Positions 42,095 to 49,858 of a stretch of 54,666 bases of DNA are shown piece by piece. The notes beneath the pieces are model-generated. The model did no database searches. It was not told the origin of the DNA and was given only the letters and a program-made list of their open reading frames with translations. Made by a program: the position numbers and the translations under genes. Position 1 is the stretch's first letter, and every line of letters starts with the position of its first letter. Source of the stretch: an uncultured Alphaproteobacteria bacterium (GTDB taxonomy: Bacteria; Pseudomonadota; Alphaproteobacteria; HIMB59); assembly GCA_902527525.1 (NCBI GenBank), contig CABZOW010000004.1:1-54666 (forward strand). The letters are read 5' to 3'.

Positions 42095-42288
42095 AGAAAT
42101 CCTCCTCCTAGAAAATTTGATTATAAAATGTAACAAACTGATTATGATTTCAAATAGCAAAAAGCCGTTTCATTATGCATATATGGAATATTTAAAAAGC
42201 TAGTTAAATCAATGTTTTTTAATTAAAAAAGGGCAAAAATCTAAAATTATTTAATTTAACTATAAAATAATTGTATACCTAATTGATC

Positions 42289-42732
42289 ATGAATCATGCG
42301 ATATCCACATTTCATTGGCACTGTAAGCATACCTGGAAAAAAAGTGCAAAAAATACATCTTGGTGCTTGATCGGATGTTCTATAGGTGATTTTGGAACTA
42401 TTTTATATTTTCAAATCACCCAAATCCCTTGGCCAGTCATGAGTATTATGATACTCGCGATAATTAATGGATTAATTACAAGTATAGTACTTGAGACGAT
42501 AGTTTTAATTCGACAAAACTTCAAATTTAATCAAGCACTAAAAACAGCCTTAGGCATGAGTTTCATTTCAATGATATCTATGGAAATAGCTATGAATGTC
42601 ACTGACGTTATTTTAACTGGAGGGGCAATACTTACATGGTGGGTAGTTCCAATTATGCTTTTTGTAGGATTTATTACCGCTTGGCCATATAATTACTGGA
42701 GATTAAAAAAGTATAATATTGCGTGTCATTGA
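42289..42732 (+). CDS. DUF4396 membrane protein
   Basis: A 147-residue protein starting at the ATG 42289 (a TTG two codons earlier is possible). Before TM1 it has HWHCKHTWKK, a His/Cys pair, and TM1 begins CLIGCSIGDFGTILYF. Three further TM segments follow, with MISMEIAMNVTDVILTGG near 108-125. The pattern fits DUF4396, small four-TM proteins, some of which lie next to copper-handling genes. The Cys and His residues near the N-terminus would suit metal binding. It overlaps the nuclease gene by 10 bases. Confidence 0.7.
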   Translation: MNHAISTFHWHCKHTWKKSAKNTSWCLIGCSIGDFGTILYFQITQIPWPVMSIMILAIINGLITSIVLETIVLIRQNFKFNQALKTALGMSFISMISMEIAMNVTDVILTGGAILTWWVVPIMLFVGFITAWPYNYWRLKKYNIACH

Positions 42733-43187
42733 AAATTTTCATCTTATGCTCACTATCTTCTTTATTTCTATTTTCAAATAATCTTTTTGCCTCTCATGTC
42801 ACCGTTATTGATGGAGATACAATTAGATTAGGTGATGTGAAAATACGCTTTAGTGGAATAGATGCCCCTGAAATAAAACAAACATGTGTTGCAAGTGAAG
42901 GAAAAGTTGCATGTGGAAAAATATCAAGAGATCTTTTAATTGAAAAAGTTACAAATAATAAAATTAGTTGTACAGATGAAGGAAAAGATTTTTATGGAAG
43001 AGTGTTAGGTGAGTGCTTTGTCAATGGAGAGTCTTTGAGTAGTTACTTAGTCAGAGAGGGTTTTGCATTTGCATACAGAAAATATTCAAACAAATATATA
43101 GAAGACGAAGAGTACGCCAAATTCAATAAGCTTGGAATGTGGTCCATGCAATTTCAATATCCATGGGATTATCGAAAAAACAATTGA
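42723..43187 (+). CDS. Exported thermonuclease-like (SNase family) protein
   Basis: A 154-residue protein, GTG start, with a signal peptide (residues 4-23, IFILCSLSSLFLFSNNLFA). The staphylococcal nuclease fold follows: HVTVIDGDTIRLG, KIRFSGIDAPEIKQ (catalytic Arg, Asp and Glu equivalents), then FYGRVLGECF with the second catalytic Arg, and LVREGFAFAY. It is expected to cut DNA or RNA outside the cytoplasm with Ca2+. It lies in a plus-strand string with the DadA gene, whose start (TGATG) shares a base with its stop. Confidence 0.83.
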   Translation: MSLKIFILCSLSSLFLFSNNLFASHVTVIDGDTIRLGDVKIRFSGIDAPEIKQTCVASEGKVACGKISRDLLIEKVTNNKISCTDEGKDFYGRVLGECFVNGESLSSYLVREGFAFAYRKYSNKYIEDEEYAKFNKLGMWSMQFQYPWDYRKNN

Positions 43188-44410
43188 TGAATAATGTTAA
43201 AAATATCGCTGTAATTGGGGCGGGTATTGTTGGACTGAGTACATCTTATTATTTACAGTCCTCAGGTCATAACGTTACAATTTTTGATCAAAAAGATCCA
43301 GGCTCAGGAACTTCGAGAGGGCATGCAAACGTGATTGCAGATTATGGAGTTCCGGCATTAAACCAACCAGATATTTGGAGAAATTTATTGCGCTATGTTT
43401 TTAATAGTGACTCACCTCTACACGTAAGTTGGGCTTATTTGCCTAAAATGATTCCTTGGATTGTTAAATTTCTTAAAAACTGTAATTCAAAATCAATGAA
43501 CTATACAGCAGAGCAAATGACAAGCCTTTTAAAGGATGCCCTACCATCTTATAAAACCTTATTGACTGAGATTGGTGCCAAAGAACTAATCACTCACAAA
43601 GGAGTTTTATATGTTTGGATGAATGAGAAAGAAAAACCAACTCCTGATCAAATAGAAGTTAGAAAAAAAAATAATGTTGAACAAATAAGTCTATCTCCAG
43701 CTGAGATCTTGGATCTCGAGCCCAATTTAAGTAAAAGTATTAAAGGGGGATGGTATTTCCCTCGTGCCCACCACACTTTAAATCCAGATAAAATATTAAA
43801 TAAGTTATTTTTGAAGTTTCTTAAAAAAGGCGGGCAATTTTTAAAGGAAAGAGTTTTCTCAGTAAATCCCAGTCACGGAAAATTTAAGATCAACAATCGA
43901 GATTTTGATTGCTTGGTTATTTGCATTGGTGCCTTTTCAAATGATTTAGTAAATCAACTAGAAAATAAAAGGATACCTCTTGAAACAGAAAGGGGGTACC
44001 ACTTAGAATTTCTTGGAATGCAAGATTATTTAACTCGTCCTACTTGTTTGGTAGAATCCGGCATGTACTTGACTCCCCTTGAATATGGAATTAGAGCTGC
44101 GGGAACAGTAGAACTAGCGGGCACAAAGAAAAAGATCAATGAATCTAGGCTAAAATATATTAATCATTACGCTAAACAACTCATTCCAAAACTTCAAGAT
44201 TATCAAAATTCATGGTTGGGTTATAGGCCGACCCTTCCAGACTGTTTGCCAATTATTAGCAAGTCCCCAAAACTCGATAATCTTTTCTACGGCTTTGGAC
44301 ACAATCACCTAGGTTGGACTTTAGGTCCTATTACTGGAAAAGTAATCTCTGGGCTAGTAAACGGTGAGACATCAAACAATCCAGCTTTTTCAATTGATAA
44401 GTTTTTATAG
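43187..44410 (+). CDS. FAD-dependent amino-acid oxidoreductase of the DadA type
   Basis: A 407-residue flavoprotein. The ATG at 43187 overlaps the nuclease stop, giving MNNVKNIAVIGAGIVGLSTSYYL with the dinucleotide-binding GxGxxG, then GHNVTIFDQ and GTSRGHANVI. The C-terminal half contains LETERGYHLEF, RAAGTVELAG, and near the end WLGYRPTLPDCLPIIS...FYGFGHNHLGWTLGP. This is the D-amino-acid dehydrogenase (DadA) group; it could oxidise D-amino acids or related secondary amines. It is transcribed with the next secreted protein. Confidence 0.85.
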   Translation: MNNVKNIAVIGAGIVGLSTSYYLQSSGHNVTIFDQKDPGSGTSRGHANVIADYGVPALNQPDIWRNLLRYVFNSDSPLHVSWAYLPKMIPWIVKFLKNCNSKSMNYTAEQMTSLLKDALPSYKTLLTEIGAKELITHKGVLYVWMNEKEKPTPDQIEVRKKNNVEQISLSPAEILDLEPNLSKSIKGGWYFPRAHHTLNPDKILNKLFLKFLKKGGQFLKERVFSVNPSHGKFKINNRDFDCLVICIGAFSNDLVNQLENKRIPLETERGYHLEFLGMQDYLTRPTCLVESGMYLTPLEYGIRAAGTVELAGTKKKINESRLKYINHYAKQLIPKLQDYQNSWLGYRPTLPDCLPIISKSPKLDNLFYGFGHNHLGWTLGPITGKVISGLVNGETSNNPAFSIDKFL

Positions 44411-44979
44411 TGTATCTAAAGCTCTGCATTTTCATATTTACTATTTTAATTTTCTCAAAATTATTTTCTAATTCCTTGGATCAAGATTACTGTGTAGGTT
44501 ATTTAGAAGAAGTCTACTGGTCTTTAGACCCGATTGAAGAGATTGAGACACGAGATCAAATTATACTCTTCTTCAATGAAAATTTTGAAGGAGCTAAAGG
44601 TTTAAACTATGACTTGTATTATGACTTGCAATCAAAACAGTTTTTAACTGACTTAAATGGTGTTGATATCAGTCAATACAAAAAAGTTAATTACCCTAAT
44701 TTTGAAATCTTAGTGTTGGATGCATACATCAATCTATTTAAAGGAGACGGAACTAACTACTGTCCTGCTTTTTGGAATGATTGCTCCGAGGAGTCATTAA
44801 ACTCTTTTTTTCAAGCATCTGAGGATTTTAGTCAATCTTGGAATGGCGAAGAAAATGTAATACGATTTCTCGAAGATCACTTCGTTAATCATTATTGCGC
44901 GATGTATCTGGATACTTCTATTAATCAGAAAACTTTCACCAGCGACCTCAATATTTTAATCAATCAATTGACTAAATAA
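44410..44979 (+). CDS. Secreted hypothetical protein
   Basis: A 189-residue protein from a GTG that shares one base with the dadA-like stop (TAGTG). The signal peptide is KLCIFIFTILIFSKLFSNS. Four Cys of the mature part lie at about 28, 120, 126 and 166 (DYCVGY, TNYCPAFWNDCSEES, HYCAMYLD), probably as two disulfides. It is acidic, with many aromatic residues. No family is recognised. Confidence 0.5.
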   Translation: MYLKLCIFIFTILIFSKLFSNSLDQDYCVGYLEEVYWSLDPIEEIETRDQIILFFNENFEGAKGLNYDLYYDLQSKQFLTDLNGVDISQYKKVNYPNFEILVLDAYINLFKGDGTNYCPAFWNDCSEESLNSFFQASEDFSQSWNGEENVIRFLEDHFVNHYCAMYLDTSINQKTFTSDLNILINQLTK

Positions 44980-45052
44980 ATTACTAACAACTTTTTTGAT
45001 TAATGCATAACTTCTATCAAAGCCCGATCAATAATTATGATAATGATAACTT

Positions 45053-45265
45053 ATGGGATGGTGGAACGGGAAAGAGGACTTAATTCAAAGTATTGAAATC
45101 CCTTATAGTAAGTGTACAGAATGCGGGGATTACAAAGAGGTCTCAAAGAAATATATCAATAAAATCAACGATGATATGATTACGATTTGCTACGATTGCA
45201 GTAAAAAGCGCTATATTGAGTCATTAATGGTGGTTTCAGCTATCGATGGAGTTGATGATTTTTGA
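45053..45265 (+). CDS. Small zinc-ribbon protein
   Basis: A 70-residue protein with CTECGDYKE near residue 20 and CYDCSKKRY near residue 46, a CxxC...CxxC pair forming one zinc site. The rest is charged with a helical C-terminus. No family recognised; such proteins often bind nucleic acids. It lies alone between the dadA group and the second channel locus. Confidence 0.5.
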   Translation: MGWWNGKEDLIQSIEIPYSKCTECGDYKEVSKKYINKINDDMITICYDCSKKRYIESLMVVSAIDGVDDF

Positions 45266-45397
45266 TGATTGTAGGTTAAGTAAAAAAATAAGATCACACA
45301 CTTATATAATAAGACACCCACAGTGACCACTAAAGGGACAAAACCACTTTGAAAAGACATCAAGCAAACAAAGAGTAAAACGCTCACAGAGGATTTG

Positions 45398-45847
45398 TTA
45401 AAAATACAAGTATAGATAATCTTGAGCGATAATTTTGGAAGCAATAAAAACCTTTTCTGGAGGGAGCTCATCATAGCTACTCCAACTGATATATTTAAGG
45501 GAGCCATCAAGACCGACTAGCTGGCGGATTTCATCTAAAGATCGAAGTGGGGGACCCTCAAAAGTAAGACTAAGAATGTCTATATGCTTTTCATTGCCCT
45601 CTACATGCAGGCTTACCACTTGCCACTGATCTTGACTGCGATAGGGAAAGACATAAATATTTGATTGTGATCCTACACTGATTGTTTGAGCATAACTATG
45701 TATCTGGTCATCAATAGTTTCTTTGAATAATTGTTTCATATCATTATCTAAACTACCAAGCACAAAAATTGCTGCAGGTTTATTTTCTGCCATCATAGGT
45801 AAGGACCAACTCATGGATAAGAGTAAACATAATAATTTTTTGATCAT
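45398..45847 (-). CDS. Secreted hypothetical protein
   Basis: A 149-residue protein. The start at 45847 overlaps the stop of the lipoprotein gene (ATGA) and begins a signal peptide MIKKLLCLLLSMSWSLPMMA; an upstream in-frame start 5 codons earlier is less suitable. The mature part is a mixed alpha/beta domain (AAIFVLGSLDNDMKQLF, ISVGSQSNIYVFPYRSQ, IDILSLTFEGPP, DGSLKYISWSSYDELPPEKVFIASKI) without Cys. It forms an operon with the lipoprotein and HTH genes upstream; no function is known. Confidence 0.55.
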   Translation of the reverse strand: MIKKLLCLLLSMSWSLPMMAENKPAAIFVLGSLDNDMKQLFKETIDDQIHSYAQTISVGSQSNIYVFPYRSQDQWQVVSLHVEGNEKHIDILSLTFEGPPLRSLDEIRQLVGLDGSLKYISWSSYDELPPEKVFIASKIIAQDYLYLYF

Positions 45848-46371
45848 GTCCACCCCTGGCAAGTATCAAGCGCACTGACAAGAGCAGAACTGAGTCCATT
45901 TGCTTTCATTTGTATTTCCTGTTTTTCAAATCGATTGAGAGGATCATTAATTGAAAATGAAATCTGCCCTCTTTTAGATAACAAATCTTCAAGCTTGGAG
46001 AAATGATGTTTGTAAAAACTCATCAGCTCCCAGCGAACATATCCGTCTGCATTTAATCGACTGGCATCTTTGCCGTCGTATGTCTGCCCTGAGAGAATCC
46101 AATCGAAAGTTTCACCACTCATAACGTCAAAATCCTGAGGTTCAAAATCACGATTAGTGTAAACTAACCGAGCATCACAACTTAAGTCGGGATCGACGAT
46201 AAAAATAATCATTCGCTCACTGTTCTCCAAGCTAAAGACCAAATCGAGGTTGTCTTCCTTGGCCTCCATATGTATCCAGTTATCAAACTCATGGTGAATG
46301 GAGCTTCTCTCAGCCTTCAACGTACAATTAGTTAAAAAAGTAGTGATAAATAATAATAATAGAACTCTCAT
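45844..46371 (-). CDS. Putative lipoprotein
   Basis: A 175-residue protein with a lipoprotein signal: MRVLLLLFITTFLTNC, where LTNC is the lipobox and the Cys at 16 the lipidation site. The mature part is beta-rich (DLVFSLENSERMIIFIVDPDLSCDARLVYTN and GQISFSINDPLNRF), and ends with an amphipathic helix and a Cys (ALVSALDTCQGWT). The end resembles that of other small periplasmic proteins of this window, with a helix and late Cys. It starts at the stop of the HTH gene (one-base overlap), so it may be co-regulated by that gene's promoter. Confidence 0.6.
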   Translation of the reverse strand: MRVLLLLFITTFLTNCTLKAERSSIHHEFDNWIHMEAKEDNLDLVFSLENSERMIIFIVDPDLSCDARLVYTNRDFEPQDFDVMSGETFDWILSGQTYDGKDASRLNADGYVRWELMSFYKHHFSKLEDLLSKRGQISFSINDPLNRFEKQEIQMKANGLSSALVSALDTCQGWT

Positions 46372-46691
46372 TACTTTTTCTCTCCTGGCTTGAAATGGCT
46401 CATTAGGAATTGCTGAGGAAAGGGGACCTTTAAATATGAGGCGTACTGCCTAGTAAAGAAGTAGTTCAAAGGATACTGAATAAATTCCAGATCACCATTT
46501 TCAAGAGCATCAAGAGTGCTACGAGAATAATTCAAATGCTGCATTACATCCTCAACTGAAATATTATTCTCCAGCCTGATTTGAGCAAGGCAGCGCAAAT
46601 ACTCCTCGATATTACTCAGAGATTGGGGTTCAAATTTTTTATCGGAGGAGGATCCTCCAGTTAAAGTAGGGGTAATATAATTAGACTTCAT
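46371..46691 (-). CDS. RodZ-type helix-turn-helix (HTH_25) protein
   Basis: A 106-residue protein. After an N-terminal tail (1-27) comes a Cro-like HTH of the HTH_25 kind: LRCLAQIRLENNISVEDVMQHLNYSRSTLDALENGDLEFIQYPLNYFFTRQYASYLKV. The 'LENGD......Y....YASYL' pattern is that of RodZ and HTH_25 regulators. No TM segment follows, unlike RodZ. It is divergent from the regulator-like gene at 46796 and may bind the CCCC-containing arms between them. Confidence 0.72.
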   Translation of the reverse strand: MKSNYITPTLTGGSSSDKKFEPQSLSNIEEYLRCLAQIRLENNISVEDVMQHLNYSRSTLDALENGDLEFIQYPLNYFFTRQYASYLKVPFPQQFLMSHFKPGEKK

Positions 46692-46798
46692 ACCCCTATA
46701 ATGAGAAAAAGCATTATTAAAAATAGTCCAAAGCTTTTTTACTTTTGGACAGAGATTATTGATTACCCCATTATCATAAATTGCTATAGTGGGGTATG
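46689..46798. promoter_or_regulatory. Divergent control region with three CCCC arms and a GTCCAAA hairpin
   Basis: Arm 1 is CATACCCC (46689-46696), overlapping the start codon of the HTH gene. Arm 2 is TACCCCATTAT (46764-46774). Arm 3 is ATAGTGGGGTA (46786-46796), in reverse orientation, overlapping the ATG of the regulator-like gene. Arms 2 and 3 form an 11-bp inverted repeat with one mismatch and 11 bases between. A hairpin, GTCCAAA (46726-46732) and TTTGGAC (46744-46750), lies midway. The mirrored arms over both start codons look like an autoregulatory switch. Confidence 0.55.
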
Positions 46799-47260
46799 TC
46801 TAAAACCAAAGAAATTATCACCATCGAACACACCCTTAAAGATGTCCTAAAAAATCTCAGTGATCAAGACATCCAAGAGATTACCGGTAAGTCCAAATCA
46901 TATATCTACAAGTGTGCCGATCCTGATGATCATGAAAGGAACATCCAATTTAGAACTGTCATTCTTTTAGAGCATGCCATGCAAAAAATTTATCAAAAAA
47001 CTCCTTTTAGTAATTTTCTGAAAGATTACCTAGCAACAGCGCAACCTGAAAAACCTGCAAGTGAAAGCGAGGTGCAATCAGAGATATTGGCGATCGGGGG
47101 AAGGCTGGGAGATTTAATGGACGCGGTGCGTGAGTCGATGGATGAGAAGAGCTCGGGGGGAGCAAAAATAGTCCCTCACGAAAAAGAGAAAATCTATCAA
47201 GACATCCAAAAATTGGATGATCAGTTGAGTAAAATTAAGAGTGTGCTAAAATCACTTTAG
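46796..47260 (+). CDS. Putative phage-CII-like regulatory protein, paralogue of the 32953 protein
   Basis: A 154-residue protein. Regions shared with the protein at 32953-33414 are: N-terminal IEHTLKDVLKNLSDQDIQEITGKSKSYIYKC (there IEQALKEIVRKIDKEDIKSATGKSESFFRKC), then a middle PFSNFLKDYL, and GGRLGDLMDAVRES (there GGRIGSLMEKIKDF), plus a coiled-coil end. It is probably DNA-binding and an autoregulator of its promoter. Two bases separate it from the PDZ-pLGIC gene that follows, so these form an operon. In both loci a gene of this family stands next to a pLGIC, which supports a functional link. Confidence 0.62.
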   Translation: MSKTKEIITIEHTLKDVLKNLSDQDIQEITGKSKSYIYKCADPDDHERNIQFRTVILLEHAMQKIYQKTPFSNFLKDYLATAQPEKPASESEVQSEILAIGGRLGDLMDAVRESMDEKSSGGAKIVPHEKEKIYQDIQKLDDQLSKIKSVLKSL

Positions 47261-47261
47261 C

Positions 47262-48647
47262 TTGTTACTAAGGGGGATTTTTGTAGGTGTCTGGGTTTTC
47301 CTCTCCAGCGTGAGTTGGGGAGCAGAGATTTGTGAGCGACTCTTAAAAAAAGACTTCAGAGAAACATCTAACATCCGGTTAGCTTATAACGACAGTGGCG
47401 TGGTTCTTGAGCAAAATCAACCAATTATCAACAAAAAACGCTTCGGTTCCTATGCTTTTACTACCCCTCTTGAGGTCGGAGACCGTATTTTGGCGGTTGA
47501 TCAAAAACCAGTTGCCTCTGATGATAGCGATGCTCATCTCTACTTGTCTAACTTATTAGAGACTTCAGCAATGAGAGACCTCACATTAACCGTTCAACAC
47601 CAAGACGGTGAGGAAGAGATAATCGACCTGAAACGCATTCCTTACTTAGGCCACCCCATAGTTGAAGCAAATATAATCTTAAATGATTTTGAGGTAACTC
47701 AGCAAAGCAGCAAGTCCAATCTAAATTTAGAAGTTTACTTGCAGTGGCAAAATGAAGACTTAATACATAATTTCTTTAATTTAACAGATTTAGATAAATC
47801 ACCCATTAAATGTATTTATAGAAAGTCAGCCGAACTTGAAAATATTTTACAAAAAATTTGGTATCCCACATTTGAAACGACACAAACTGGATCTTTTATA
47901 AACGATGTCAACTTTAAAAGTTTACTGATTACTAATGATCAATCTGTTCCATTTAATTTTATCCTAAAGCAGCAAATCAATTACCAGGTAACTAATTCCT
48001 CAGACTTTAGAAAATTCCCTTTTGATGATATTTCTACATCTGCAGATTTTATATTTCAGGATATTGATCTAAGCGTCCCCCCACGGTACAACCCAGAGAT
48101 TACTATGAGCCAAGGCAATGATATTTTGTATGAATGGAAAATTAATGACCATCGTCTTAACTGCTGCGATACTCAACTTTACGGGCAAGGAGTACTGCAG
48201 ACACTGGATTACAGTTTTGATCTCAACCGTAAATCTTTTTACTACGTTTTGAAGATTATTCTCCCTGTAATCTTTCTCGTCTATTTATCCTTTAGTGTGT
48301 TTTACATTCGAGCAAGAGAACTCGAGTCAAAGCTGGCAGTTTCAATGGGAAGCTTGTTAACTCTTGTTGCCTATAACTTTGTGTTTGGGGATGATGTCCC
48401 AAAATTAAACTATATCACTGTTTTAGATGCCTGGATTTTGCTCTCGTACCTGTTTGCGGGCTTATCTACCATGATTACCATATGGAGTTACTGGGACTAT
48501 CACAGGGATCAGCAAACTGGTCTCTACAATACAATTGATAGGACACTTCGATGGTTCGTTCCCATAACCTATCACCTTCTCATGGCCATTTTATGGTGGG
48601 GGATCACAAATAATTGGAACTTGCTTGGGACAAGTATTGCTGTCTAA
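47262..48647 (+). CDS. PDZ-like domain fused to a pentameric ligand-gated ion channel homologue
   Basis: A 461-residue protein from a TTG at 47262; no ATG lies near the expected start, and the signal peptide runs 1-21. Residues about 40-125 look like a PDZ domain (FTTPLEVGDRILAVDQKPV near 66-84, then a SDAHLYLSNLL helix and LTLTVQH). A pLGIC ligand-binding domain follows, with KFPFDDI at 251-257, and four TM helices: M1 326-349 (Pro335), M2 357-375, M3 386-410, M4 428-447. The TM domain is closely similar to the 388-residue channel at 30204. The fused PDZ is unusual and may recognise peptide ends outside the cytoplasm. It is in an operon with the regulator-like gene. Confidence 0.8.
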   Translation: MLLRGIFVGVWVFLSSVSWGAEICERLLKKDFRETSNIRLAYNDSGVVLEQNQPIINKKRFGSYAFTTPLEVGDRILAVDQKPVASDDSDAHLYLSNLLETSAMRDLTLTVQHQDGEEEIIDLKRIPYLGHPIVEANIILNDFEVTQQSSKSNLNLEVYLQWQNEDLIHNFFNLTDLDKSPIKCIYRKSAELENILQKIWYPTFETTQTGSFINDVNFKSLLITNDQSVPFNFILKQQINYQVTNSSDFRKFPFDDISTSADFIFQDIDLSVPPRYNPEITMSQGNDILYEWKINDHRLNCCDTQLYGQGVLQTLDYSFDLNRKSFYYVLKIILPVIFLVYLSFSVFYIRARELESKLAVSMGSLLTLVAYNFVFGDDVPKLNYITVLDAWILLSYLFAGLSTMITIWSYWDYHRDQQTGLYNTIDRTLRWFVPITYHLLMAILWWGITNNWNLLGTSIAV

Positions 48648-48702
48648 AATTAATTAATTTCTCCCCAATCTTTATCTCTAGAATTTAATACTTTAGTCTT
48701 CA

Positions 48703-49470
48703 GTGCAAAGACCTCTCTCTTCCTTTCTGTTTTCTAGTTACTCCTTCTCTAAGTCATTTCCTACCAAGGGTTTATATGACAAACATAAAAAATGGAGGGG
48801 AAGCATTGAGGTGGTTTTTTCATGGTTCCTTTCTGTACTGCGGCTTGTTTCATCCTCCAAATACGCCGTAGTACAAAGAGGAAAATATTTAATATTAATA
48901 TTTACCTCTTTCTTATTTATTTCCACAACCTCAGCGATGACTTTGGAAAAATTTCATGGCTGGAATATTCAATTGCTGGAGGAGGAAATGATCGCAATCG
49001 AACGCAGTGGAGATATCGAGGACTCAGAAAACATCATCTTTGTGATGACTAAAAATAATTGTGACCGCGTTCTCCAATTTTTTGAATTATTTACGCTATC
49101 TACTCACCCGGATCTCACAAAACTAATCGATCAAGAAATTGAGCTCCTGGAAAACGGCCATACCACGACGGGGATGGTTATGGAAATATACCCCTACAAA
49201 AACGGACACATGATTTTAATAGGGATGGGGTCCTATGGGCATGAAACCATTAAAGAATATTATACTTTTCATAAACGCTCGCGTTTAACAGTCACTGATG
49301 TTCCCGTGGAGGAGCCAGTTGCCTTGAGAACATTTATAGACTTGCCAACAATTCAGTGGGCCATGCCACAAGTAGAAGAAGCCATGGACAGAGCGCACAA
49401 GCACTGCAAAAAAATACCTGATCCCATCATGGCCAATCTAAATTATTCCCAGAAAGGACTAAAATCATGA
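48703..49470 (+). CDS. Probable periplasmic protein, start uncertain
   Basis: A frame of 255 codons from a GTG. The first 60 residues look atypical; a signal peptide, YLILIFTSFLFISTTSA, ends near residue 77, and the mature part begins MTLEKFHGWNIQ. The true start may be a non-ATG codon near residue 36 (GTG). The mature domain (180 residues) has 'NIIFVMTKNNCDRVLQFF' and a long helix with a late Cys (MDRAHKHCKK). A comparable order of features (W-I, NNI.F, Cys, and ...AH..C at the end) occurs in the protein at 50272-50814, suggesting distant paralogues. It overlaps the next gene (ATGA). Confidence 0.55.
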   Translation: MQRPLSSFLFSSYSFSKSFPTKGLYDKHKKWRGSIEVVFSWFLSVLRLVSSSKYAVVQRGKYLILIFTSFLFISTTSAMTLEKFHGWNIQLLEEEMIAIERSGDIEDSENIIFVMTKNNCDRVLQFFELFTLSTHPDLTKLIDQEIELLENGHTTTGMVMEIYPYKNGHMILIGMGSYGHETIKEYYTFHKRSRLTVTDVPVEEPVALRTFIDLPTIQWAMPQVEEAMDRAHKHCKKIPDPIMANLNYSQKGLKS

Positions 49471-49694
49471 CTTTTTTACACTTCCTCGCAGCAGTCTTAT
49501 TCTTGTATGTCGCTGATGAGCAAAACCACAGCCAGCTTCATTTTGGTAAGAAATGCTTTCAAAATGAAAACGGCGATATTATCTTCTCCCACATTTGGGT
49601 AACGCGCCCTTTTGATGAACTGCCCGCCAACAAAGAGCAGTGCACCATACCTGAGGAACCTGAGCCTCCAGTGCTTCCTAAGTATGGAAAATAA
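49467..49694 (+). CDS. Small secreted hypothetical protein
   Basis: A 75-residue protein, starting by ATGA overlap with the previous gene. A short signal peptide (FLHFLAAVLFLYVA) precedes a 60-residue mature part with two Cys (GKKCFQNENG and KEQCTIPEEPEPP) and a Pro-rich end. It is likely co-expressed with the channel locus. Nothing more can be said. Confidence 0.5.
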   Translation: MTFLHFLAAVLFLYVADEQNHSQLHFGKKCFQNENGDIIFSHIWVTRPFDELPANKEQCTIPEEPEPPVLPKYGK

Positions 49695-49723
49695 TTTTTT
49701 TGACAAAATTGAAACTAGCCCAT

Positions 49724-49816
49724 GCAGCCGTAGCTTTAAATGGCAAAAAGCGTCCCACACTGAGATTTCTTGCGGGGAGGGAAAATGCAGGTTCGACTCC
49801 TGATCCGGCTGCGCCA
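49724..49816 (+). ncRNA. tRNA-like RNA with an enlarged anticodon loop
   Basis: A cloverleaf can be drawn over 93 bases. The acceptor stem is GCAGCCG (49724-49730) with CGGCTGC (49806-49812), 7 perfect pairs, then G and CCA (49813-49816). TA follows, then a D arm GCTT (49733-49736)/AAGC (49748-49751) with GG in the loop, and a T arm CAGG-TTCGACT-CCTG (49788-49802). The anticodon arm has only a four-pair stem TCCC (49753-49756)/GGGA (49775-49778) and an 18-base loop in place of 7, so no anticodon can be assigned. There are two extra bases before the 3' acceptor strand. It could be a decayed tRNA, a tRNA with an insertion or intron, or a tRNA-like regulatory RNA. Confidence 0.5.
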
Positions 49817-49858
49817 AAACTATTTGGGGAGTTTTCAAAAAAACTTATAATACCTCTT

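Noticed and set aside
45211-45510. 99-codon minus-strand frame
   Set aside because: It overlaps the secreted protein gene (45398-45847) and the zinc-ribbon gene and has no signal or domain; it is a shadow.
49700-49820. Two-piece (permuted) tmRNA acceptor part
   Set aside because: The 3' end has TTCGACT and CCA, but there is no G3-U70 pair, no tag reading frame nearby and no second piece downstream; the D-arm is tRNA-like.
49700-49858. Coding extension of the zinc-ribbon gene upstream of 49859
   Set aside because: It runs through the tRNA-like RNA and shows no protein pattern; the ATG at 49859 gives a compact Cys-rich protein.
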